Positions 33,415-43,900 of a stretch of 64,000 nt of DNA are shown one piece after another (the stretch's first letter is position 1; each line of letters begins with the position of its first letter). Below the pieces are notes generated by a model, which had not been told where the DNA came from, searched no databases, and saw only the letters and a program-made list of their open reading frames with translations. Location of the stretch: NCBI GenBank assembly GCA_964017195.1, contig OZ024895.1:33657834-33721833 (forward strand), in the 5' to 3' direction. The position numbers and the translations under genes were made by a program. The DNA comes from Siderastrea radians (Eukaryota > Cnidaria > Anthozoa > Scleractinia > Rhizangiidae).

Positions 33415-36400
33415 ATGGCTTCTTGTCTGTCTTGCGGCTTTGCCGAACTTGTTGGAGGTGCGTGTGGATCTGGTGTGAGCAATCCTGCAAATATCCAATG
33501 CGTGGTTCTTGCGAACTGTAAGAAAGACATCCAAGACCACCTAAAAACCTACCGTGTGTATGGAGACTACATTAGACTGTGAAGCCAAACTCATACTCGC
33601 TCGAGCAGGTAAGCGAATGCATATTTGTATTTATTTGGCCAAATGCTTTGTGTTTTCGCAGGATATGACCTTGCATAAGGTCATATAAGGTCGCGATGGC
33701 CTGTACTTGCCACTACTAAGAATTTTTTGCGGACACGGTAGGGCCGTAAAGGTGCGGTAAAAAAATAATCTTACTTTTGCGCATGGCATCTTTTTTAAAA
33801 AATTTCTTTCCCAGCCAGAAGGGTGATAGAAAAAAAAATGCTTTTCTGTTTTTCACAAATTCGATTTTTTTTCGAACCCAAAACTTTTTGGATTGAGTGT
33901 TATTTCCAAACGCCAGTGATACCATTATACCTGCCAAGTGTCACGCATTATACTGATAGTCACGCATCACGCATGTGGCGAAGCTGTTGCAGTCACAAGG
34001 GGTGAGCAAAGTTTTCATTAACGCTATTTTCCAACTGTTCCCCGCCTTTCAACTGCATTTCATGGCTGTGGACGACTGTATTTTATGCCTTTCTCTCACG
34101 TCCAAAGAAGTTCAGAACTCAAAACTTGGGGGGAAAAACAGGCCAAACCTACAAAGCTGGGGGGGGGGGGATGGGGGTTGGCTACAAACGAACAACAAAG
34201 GATAAAATTGTCACGCAATCTATACCTTAAAAAGTTGGCAGGTATAATACTTTTGGTAATTTTAGTCTTCGTTATCCTTTCCCGCAGGGGTGTTTGATAT
34301 CGACGACGCTCATCTTCAGCGGACCATTTGCCCAAGACATCGTGACTTATTTGGTGTCAGATGGCGATCCAATAAAACGAACTGTACTGCTCCGAGTTCA
34401 TGGTGTCCGCATCCAGCTAAGGTGGTCAAGGGAGAACGCGGCATAACCCTATCCCAGTCCAGGCAGCTTTTCCAGTCCGCTGGCTTTTTACTTCCCGTGG
34501 CGTCACGTAAGTGTATAATTATAATAGAAATAATTTCATTTTCTTATCGAAAAGAAAAGCACAATTTATATATTAGTAAAGGAGCCCATGAATGTTATAC
34601 GTTGGCACATGCGTATATTTCATCGAGGATACCTTTGGAGAGCTTTCTGCAGGAAACACGGTTTGGTACTTTTTTTTAGCAGGGCAAATACTCGGGGGGT
34701 TAAGGTTATTTTCCGATTTTTTTTTCAATGTACAGAGTCTAGCCAACATAAAAATCCTAAAAGCTGAACTTAAACTATTTTTAACGATAGACATATGCCA
34801 GCAATGCCGAGGGAAGCTCGATGAGGAGCTACTGCAAGTACCAGAAGCAGCTGAAAAAACAGCAGCATCCTCTTGGTTGTACGAGGAAGCCAAAGAACAA
34901 ACTCAATGCACAGAAACTGAAAATCCCTTAGCGGTGAGAAGTACTTGTTGATAGCGTTATATGATGTAGCTTTTCAAGTGTATGTGTATGATCCCGATGA
35001 GGAGAAGTCGTAGGACACAGAGACAATATGAGGATAATGGCGAGCAATTATTTCTATGTGTATGAATGCAAAAAAAAAACACATTATTTTGGAGAAATTT
35101 TAGCATACTTTTGCTTTCTCTTTTTTCAGACTACCAAACAACCCTGTCACGAACTGCACGCGCTCTCAAAGTATATTACTGAAAATTCAGTGAGTAACTT
35201 TTTTTGCCATTTTAGGACATTACAAGTGATACAGCCATTGATGTGTTAGGTGATGCCGTGATGCACCTTCAACTTGAAAAGACAAGCTTTTATCAGCCTA
35301 GTTCACAGGACTCGGATTCACAAGCTGGTAGCAGTAGTGACCTTTCTGATGGTACTCAAGCTGGTAGTGATAGCAAAGTTTCTCAGCGTGTAAAACTCAA
35401 TGAATTCCTCCTTTCTTGCAACGCACCAAGAGTAGGGCCATGCAAAAAAAGATGGGCTGAGGGAAGTGCACGCACTAAAAGTGGCCACATTGCAAAAGCA
35501 AAGGCCCTGGTGGTGGCTGGACTTGAAGTAATAGCCCCAGGAGATGCAGGTCACCTATGGGAGGCACTTAGAGATTCAGGTGCCATTGAGAAAGAATTTG
35601 GGATTGCTGAGGAGTCACCTGAAGAGCAGAAATACCTCAATGCTCTAGCGGAAACGTACCGAAATGCATCCTGCTGGGAGACGCGGCGGCAAGTGCTGTC
35701 TATAATGGCAGACCTCGTTACCTTCAAGCGTATCCAGCACTACATACCTGGCTTGACTGAGTACAGGTTCAAGATAGCAAGACATCATGCGCTGCAGTAT
35801 GGACGTGGTGCTGAGATTTCAACGATTAAGAGCCCTAGGTTGCGCATTGAGCTGACGCAACTTGATCATTTCTTAGACTACATCACAAGCCCTCATGTAA
35901 CTCAGGACCTCCCTTTTGGCCAGCGCTATCTTCGCCTTTCCTCAGGTGAAGTTATTGAGACTCCCAACGTGATACGCACCATGATACCGAGCAGACTGGT
36001 GAGACAGTATCAGGCGTACTGCGAGGAGACGGGGTTTCAGCCCTTTGGAGCTGCCACAATGTTGCGCATTCTGTCCGCCTGCTCCGCCACGGTAAGGAAG
36101 TCGCTTCAAGGGCTCGACTACACCGCTGCAACAGGTGCAAAGGGCTTTGATGACTTGTGCACTCTGGTAGAACGTTTGGAGGATAAGGGTCTGTCAAAAG
36201 GAACTGCAAAATGCTGGGAAAGATCACTGAAAGAAAGCAAACAATACCTAAAATCGGATTATAAGGTAAAACTCTGTCATTTATTCAAGGCTATTTTACA
36301 CCACAAAACAATTTTCTATCAATCTTTTGTGTGTGGAATTTGAATAGATTTACATTTGCATTAACGCACTTGCGCAAAAAGTTTTGGATACGATTATGCA

Positions 36401-39046
36401 GCACTATAAGAATCAGGTGAATAGGCAACCTACGTCAACATCGAATATTAACGTACGTAACACGCAGCTGAGATATCGAAAATCTCAGTGTTCTTACCAA
36501 CCAAAACTTGAACCTCCTTTTTGTGTGCTTTTCATTGTAGCTCGGAGGAAAGAAACACGCGTCACTGTCATCATCTAATTCCTCCAGGAATAGGGTTATA
36601 CAACTTTTATTTCGTTTCCAGGTCCACGTTTCGGAGAGCTCTGATGTCGCTGATCATTGCAGCACATATGCGTTGAACGATGTCAAAGAAGGCCAATTAA
36701 GGACACCATGCCAACATACACACGACCAGAGCTGCTCACAGTGTGATGATCTGCGACGCGTCCTACAGGACATTGAAAAATACCTGTTAAACGAGGCCTG
36801 CCTGACTCAGGACGAATTAGAAGACCAAGTTTACACCTACAGGCAAGCAGAGGAGGCAATTGCGTCCTGGAAAGCGCACCAGCTTCGAAGCGTTCGACAG
36901 GATCGCGCGAGGACTGACTGTTTGTTTCGTCTTGATGAAACGACAGTACTCATTACTCAAGATTGGGCAATGAAATTTTTGCCCACAAAGTATCGAGAAT
37001 CGCAGGCGGATTGGTTCGGTAAACGAGGACTCTCCTGGAATATAAGCGTGGTGGCGCGCAAAGTAAACGCAAAGCTACAAAGCCAAACTTTCGTACACAT
37101 CATCGAGAACTGCTCACAAGACACCTCTGCAGTTGTACGCATCCTCGAGCATACTTTGCGCACCCTCAAAACCGAACATCCAGAAATTACATCTGCCTTC
37201 CTCCGCCAGGACAATGCTGGATGTTATCACAATTCAGTATTGTTGGCAACATGCAGCGTATTGAAGTCCAAAACTGGAGTCAGTGTTCGCCGAGTCGACT
37301 TTAGCGACCCTCAGGGTGGAAAAGGAGCATGTGACAGGAAAGCGGCCACTATAAAGGCTCACGTCAGGCGACACGTCAATGAAGGCCACGATGTACAGAA
37401 TGCCAAAGACTTTAAAGATGCAGTGCTGTCCAGTGGAGGACTAAGTGGCGTACGGGTTGCCCTTGTTGATGCAGGTACTGAAAGAAGGTGCATTCTCCCT
37501 CAAGTAAAGCTAGTTGGAGTGAGTTCCTTTAACAACTTCCAATACAGTGAGCAAGGCGTTATTGTCTGGAGGGCATTTGAAGTCGGACAAGGAAAACTCA
37601 TCAACCAAAGCCAAATTGAAGGTAAGCAAAATTCCCACATTGGTATTTCTCAAAAATGAAGACGTTCTAAACTGAGCGAACACGCTATGCAATGTTGTTA
37701 AATTGATGTTATTATTAAGTTGTAATCACCCCATAAAAAGACAATCTTTTGTCATAGAATGCCGATGAAAATATATCTTCGTGGGGTTTGATAAATCTTT
37801 AAGAAACTCTGCCTTATTTTCAGCAGGATTTTCCTGGTGTAGGTCAGGATAAGGATTAATACGTAATTAATGGGTAAAGAACTTGCTAGAACTATTCAGT
37901 CAGGTGCCCTTATTCAAGATTTAAATTAACCGCTGCTATATGACGATAAACAATTGTTTTTAGCTGGTTAGGAAGAAACAGTCTCATAATCTCAGCCATA
38001 AAATTAGGGTGTCCTAAGGTTTAAATTATCGGACGTGACGAGCCTCTGCGAGGGACGTCTTCCACTTTTTACAAAAATCAGACATGCATGCATTAGATTG
38101 CACTCACTCGGCGTGGATTATTTGGCGTCAATGCCGCATTAATGCACTGCAGCGGTACTTGACTTTGACGTATCTGTTTCTTGCAGTTCCAAATTACCTA
38201 CAAAATTGTTCATTTGAGCAAGAATTCTCCCCAGGAGACTTTATTAGTGTCTCTCAAGAAAGATCAAGAACAGAAGGAGTGGAGGATGAGCAGCCATCAG
38301 TGGAGAAAGACGGGTACTCAAGTCAGCTCTTTACATGCCCAAATGAAGGGTGTGTGAAGGCGTATCAGCGTCACTCCAGTCTAGAGAAGCATCTTTCATT
38401 TGGGCAGTGCAAGATGGTCCCTGAGAGACACGCCCTTCTCGACGTCGCAAAGATGAGATATCACGCCCTTTTAGTCGAAGGTGCGAGTGCCGCAGTCTCG
38501 GGAGCACTTGAAGGCGACACCTCTGAAACTGTCAACACTTTACCCGAGGGCTGGGCCTTGAAGGCAGGAAAAACGGCCACTCGATTCAGTGACGCCCAGA
38601 GGAAATACCTGGAAGAGAAATTTAATCTTGGCCAGGCTACGGGCCAAAAACACGACCCCGCCACCGTTTCTCGTGACATGAGATTTGCCAAGAAAATGGA
38701 TGGCTCAAGGCTGTTCAAGAGAGAAGAGTACCTCAGTCCGCAGCAAGTACAGTCATTTTTCTCTAGAATGGCGGCGAGATCACGTCAGGATCATGGCGAT
38801 CTCTCTGAGGCGGATATCACAGCGGCACAAGACGAGCAATTGTTTGATGACACACGTCAGGCCATACTTCAACAAGTTCAACTGCGACATCCAATTGTCT
38901 ACGATAACCTGGACATCTGTGCTCTGTACAGAGGAAAACGGCTGAAGCAGCTAAGCATTGCCATGCTTAACACAATATGTGATTATTTTGATATGTCAAC
39001 AGAGGCTTTTAATGTCAAACGCAAGCAGAATACATCGCTGCTCTGA
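33415..39046 (+). CDS. Seven-exon zinc-finger, transposase-like protein (~1,124 aa)
   Basis: Exons: 33415-33457, 34288-34506, 34791-34933, 35130-35189, 35216-36265, 36622-37621, 38187-39046. All joints are GT-AG, phases agree and no stop interrupts the 3,375 nt. The N terminus has Cys pairs (CLSC, ICPRH, HICQQC), then a Ser/Asp-rich linker and a ~300-residue helical region. Exon 6 carries QDWAMKFLP (Asp ~619), LRQDNAGCYHN (Asp ~702) and DFSDPQGGKGACDR (Asp ~731-743), spaced like an RNase H-fold DDE/D core. The last exon has a C-x4-C-x12-H-x5-C zinc finger (~889-913) and an LPEGWALK...SFFSRM tail. I recall this as an unnamed multicopy family in cnidarians and fish. Transposase function is inference, supported by flanking inverted repeats. 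Confidence 0.75.
33640..34287. other. First intron of the transposase-like gene
   Basis: Contains a short perfect hairpin ATATGACCTTGCATAAGGTCATAT near 33,661, a G10 run near 34,161, and AT-rich filler. The overlapping open frames seen here on both strands lack domains and are treated as intronic noise. The intron (33,458-34,287) is the longest of the gene apart from the one before the last exon. Confidence 0.5.
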
Positions 39047-39942
39047 GTGAACTTGTTCTCGCATGTGACTGTAACAAGTCTAGCAAGTGAGCTAAGGCCA
39101 AACTGCAACACAGGAGACCCATGTACCTTATTCATCTTTCTGACTTAACACTCGCTTTTAACATATTTTTAGTGTGGTATGAACGAAAGAAAGATGACCT
39201 AGCTACCTAACAATTGGTTAGAGCATACTTCTGGCTTCCAGAAGAGTACAGGGTCGTATAGGTTCGACTTCCGTTGGAGACAACACATTTTTATCCCAGG
39301 GCGTAAATAACATGCTGGACATTGCAGTTTTCTTATTTCATGATGAAACTTACTATCTTTCTTTCTTAATCAACACGTGGGACGCTGTCGACGTTGCTTA
39401 TCCTAGCGGTATGCACTACGCATGTGAGTACTTATGTTCATATGTCACATATGAACTTAATAAACGACCTGGCTCGCCAATAGTCAGTTGGTGAGAGCAT
39501 CTGACCGCTTACCAGAAAGTCAACGGTTCGATCATTCCCTGCCTCATGCTGCTGTGGCATCCTGAACACAGCATCTTTCTTATTTCGTAAATCTTCAGTA
39601 TTTTTTGCTTTATCTCTAGTATTCGAGTAAATAAGTAAACAAAAAAAGATTTAATGAATAAATAATCAGGTTTATAGGCTACAACGCAATGCATAAATGG
39701 TTACAGTATAGAAAGCGAACTGTGAATTTGCAACCAAACGGAACATTTTCACGTAGTGTTTGATATATACCTAGCATGTAAAATAAGAGACAGGTATTCA
39801 TCTACGAGTTTAAAATTAACCAAAAAAAAAAAAATAAAACTCACCCATGCGCTTAGGTAGCCTGTGTCCTTCTGTTAATATGTAACCTGAGAAAGGTTCA
39901 GTGAACACTTCGTACTTGCTATGTGTGTGCTATGTAATATCC
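39047..39942. other. 3' flank of transposase-like gene with two tRNA-like stretches
   Basis: Near 39,210-39,285 and 39,480-39,540 there are A-box-like (TTGGTTAGAGC; GTTGGTGAGAGC) and B-box-like (GGTTCGACTTCC; GGTTCGATCATT) sequences about 40 bases apart, and the first has a possible anticodon stem CTTCT/AGAAG. Neither folds into a complete tRNA (acceptor stems do not close). They are probably tRNA-derived SINE remnants. No other content recognised. Confidence 0.4.
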
Positions 39943-40374
39943 AGCAGCGATGTTACGATTTCTTTTCACGATCGGCTAGACTGAGGTAAGAAATACTACC
40001 AGGTGTTTTGTTAAGTATCTAATCTACCAGTTTTCGTATAGTTTCTAGTCGGTGCAGATTTATAAACTGATATTTTGACGCGCGTGACGAGAAAACGTGC
40101 TAACTGCTAAATTGACATGTTGTATTCAAATTAAAATCTCTGCTTGTCGTAACACTCGCAGCACGAAAGGTCAAGATGTCAATCAATAAGCTCAAGTGCC
40201 TTGTTTGCAAGACGCTCTCGAAACTTTTCGTTTCATTTACCCAAGCTAGTTTTACGATAAAAGCTAACATGGAGTGATACTTTTTCGCTGAATAATAGTT
40301 TTCGTAGATAAATCCATGTACCAGATGGACTTTTTGGCCCACGAATTTGACCTAAATTTTGACGTGACACACAT
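39943..40374 (-). repeat. Right inverted repeat, inner part
   Basis: The inverse of the left copy, running from GCTGCT (inner edge) to the BEL target site CACAT at 40,370-40,374. The remaining outer piece resumes at 46,983. It lacks about 125 bp present in the left copy and has diverged by scattered substitutions, so the host element is clearly older than the BEL insertion. Confidence 0.7.
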
Positions 40375-40792
40375 TGATTCGCGCCTATGCGTGAAGGCGT
40401 TACTTCTGTAGAAGATTAGCCAGGGATTTGAAGGTTTTGAAGATTTTATTTTGCACTAGACTTTACGGCTTTGTTCCTTCATCGATCAGTTCGGGAAGCG
40501 TCCGTTGTTAAATCGTAGTCAACTGAAATCAGTTAGAAAACAAGTTACTATTTACATCATTCGCTATTGAAGATGGCAAACAGTTCTCAACTTACAATTT
40601 GTTTTCCATAAATCCTTGACATCCCACATCGGTGACTGAACAACGAAATGTGTCCGTTAAAGAAGTGAAACTTGTTCTTTTAAATTCTTGTCACCTAATG
40701 TCACATGACCTTATTTTTCCCGCCTCGCTAAGTCGAGGCGATAACTGACAATATGGAAATTTTAGGACGTTGTTTGCACGAAATGCAAATCA
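40375..40792 (-). repeat. BEL/Pao 3' LTR
   Basis: 418 bp, starting TGATTCGCGCC and ending GCAAATCA, so the ends are TG...CA within a short TGAT/ATCA inversion. Identical to the other LTR except position 40,620. It contains a GCCTCGCTAAGTCGAGGC hairpin near 40,722-40,739. Confidence 0.95.
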
Positions 40793-40921
40793 CTCCGCCC
40801 CAGTGCGGAAATTAGGTTTAATTAATTATACCTAATTGAGCAACGACTATAAATGTAATAGCGTTCAATAATAAGAAACGTCAGAAAATAGTATGTCTAT
40901 TGCTTCTGGAAACTAGCTTAA

Positions 40922-43900
40922 TTAGGAAAATTCCGCATTTAGTTCCTCCTTGGTTGCTAGGAGACACAACTTGTGGATTGGCCTGTCGTATTCACCATCC
41001 TGGGTCTTGATTCTGGCCTTTCTGACCAAGCCATCCTTTCCTGGATACGTGACAATGATACGCGCCAACTTCCACTGAGACCTTTTGTGGTTCTGATCCA
41101 ACTCCAAAACTAGATCATCAACGTGAACATTTTCTCTGGTCCGGAACCACTTGTTTCGTGGTAACAGATTTGGCGCGAAGTATTGCATCCAGCATTTCCA
41201 GAATTCATTGACTCGATCTTGTGTGCTTCTCAGAAGATGTCTGGGGTTGATCCTTTGTTCGGGTTCTGGTTGAGGTAGTGGAAGATGATGACCTATAAGA
41301 ATATCGTTCGGTGTGATGGGGGGACTTTCCCAGATGTCATTGGAACTTGGATACAGAGGACGTCCATTGATGATGTAGTTTGTCTCTGACAGAAATGTTC
41401 TCCATTGCTCTTCTGTAAAGGCTTGGTTCTTGCACGTAGCATTGAGACTTTGTCTGACAGACTTGATGAGAGTTTCCAGGACGCCATTTTGATGACTTGC
41501 ATGAGGTATGTTCCATTGCCACTTGAAATCGCAACAGAAATCCTCAGATAGAACACTTTGAATCTTGGGAATGTTCCAGCTCTGCATAATTTCCTTTGAG
41601 TAACCTTGCGCACCTACAAAGTTTGTTCCACGGTCGGACCAACAAACACTCGGGTGGCCACGCAAGCTCGCGAAACGACGGAACGCCATCAGATAGGCAT
41701 CAGATGTCTTGTCGTTTACAAGTTCTAAGTGAACTGCCCTTGTTGTCATGCAGGTGAATATTACTACTTGAGCTTCTTTCAGAGTCTTCCGATTGAGTTT
41801 AATATGCAAGGGACCAAACATGTCAATGGCGGTGTTGGAAAAGGGAGGGAAACCTGCTGCCACTCGTAAAGATGGGATCTGCCCCATTAGCTGGTCCAGC
41901 GGTTTTTTGCGAAGTTTCCTGCAGGTGATGCACTTTGAAGTGAGGGCTTTGGACATGCTGCGGACTCCTATAATCCAGTATTTCCTCCTGGCTTCATGGA
42001 TTAAACTCTTGTATCCACAATGTCCACGCTTGTCGTGCAGGTGGCGCAGTAACAGCTTGACAAGTAGATGGTCGCGTGGTAGGATAACGGGGTTTCTCAT
42101 TTCTTGTGGCAAAGAACTGGCATCTTCGAGTCGTCCATGAGCGCGAAGTAGTCCGTTTTCGTCCAGGTTTGGAATTAATTTCTTGTCAATGACAGAGGGA
42201 TCTAAGTGTAGTTGACTCCACTTGAAGAGTTGATTCTCAGATTCTTTTAATTCTTGTACGGTGATGGGGCCTGTCTTCGCATTCTTTTTACTGGCATTTT
42301 GAACGAAACGGCGAACGTAAGCGAGTGTTCTTCGTATCTTTGGAAATGTTGAGCAGGTCTTCAGTAATTGGTGAAGAATGGGGTTATCTTCTGACTTGAC
42401 TCGCTCTTGTTTGACGTTGATTTCTGCTGTGGCTGCTTCGTGTTTTATAGCGTTAACTTCTGCTATGGTTGCTTCGTGTTTAACGGGCATGTTAGTCTTC
42501 TCGGAGGTTTTTGTTTCCATTACGACTTCAGTCTCTTCTCCACGAATACTTTGGTCTTCAATTTGAAACTTGGGCCATTCGGTTTCGGGCAAGTGCAGGA
42601 AAGAGGGTCCCTCTAGCCAATCTGTAAGTCGTGATGGTTCGGTTCCTCTGGTAAGAATGTCAGCGGGATTACTCTTCGACCTTATGTAACGGAAGTCATC
42701 CACTCCGACAGTTTCTTGGATCTCTGCTACTCTCGCTGATACGAAAGGTTTAAATTGCCGTGGTGGGGTCCTTATCCAAGACAAGACGGTAGAGGTGTCC
42801 ACCCAGAAGATTCGTTTGCAATCTTGGATGTTCGCGAACTGCAGTGACGTTCTGCAAGCATCATACATCCTTGAAAGTGTTAAACAACCCATGAGCTCAA
42901 GTCTCGGGATCGTCTTCTTTTTCAACGGGGCAACGAAGGACTTGATCAGGACAGGGACGCACTTGTAACTTCCATTCTTTAACTCCCATCGGAGGAAAAT
43001 GACTGCACCGTACGCTTTCTCGCCACCATCACAGAATCCCTGGACTTGCGATACCCCAACTACATGACTTGGTTTCAACTTTCGATCGAATTCGAACGCA
43101 AGGAGATGATTCATGGTTTGCACATTTTCCATCCACTTCCTTTGAATGCTCGCTGGCAGGATCTCGTCCCAGCTATAGCCTGAACTCCACAGTTCTTGTA
43201 AGTCGATTCTAAACTTTATTGCTACGGATAACACAAGACCAATGGGGTCCCATAATTTGCCAACAAGACCTAAGCATCGTCTCTTTGTCAGAACATCGGT
43301 CAGGCCAAGGTCGTTCTTTTTCAGGGTAAACTTGTCTGTCTGTTTATCCCATCGTAGACCCAGTAGATCCGTTGACCGTTCATCGTTAGATTGGTCGATT
43401 TCTGTCTGGTTAGAATGCCAAGTTTTAATCTGGAAGTGGCCTTTCTCGAGGATGGCGTCAATGTCGTTGATAATCTGCTCAGCTTTTGCTGTAGTTGCTC
43501 TGGACCCACCGATATCATCCACGTACGCATGGTCTTGAAGTTCCTTTGCAGCTTCCGGGAACTCAGCTTGCGATAACTTTGCCAGAGTATTGATGGCGTT
43601 AGTTGCTATGTCGGGAGCTGGTTTATCACCAAAGTTCAATCTGAGCCATTGATACACAGTTGGTGAATCATTTGTCTTACTTCTCCACAGGAACCTGTGA
43701 TAAACTTGATCGTCAGGATGCACCAAGACTTGATTAAACATTTTGCGCACATCACCAGTGAATGCCACTTCGTTCCATCGCCATGCTGCCAGTACATCGA
43801 AGAGGCTGTTGATGAAGTTAGGACCTTTCTCGAGATAATCGTTAAGCGAAAGACCATCGTGACCTTTCGAAGATGAGTCAAAGACAAGTCGAACTTTTGT

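Noticed and set aside
34592..34951. 119-codon frame as a complete small gene
   Set aside because: Only 34,791-34,933 fits as an exon: the AG at 34,789-34,790 gives a phase-correct join and a Cys pair (HICQQC). The upstream part of the frame is intronic.
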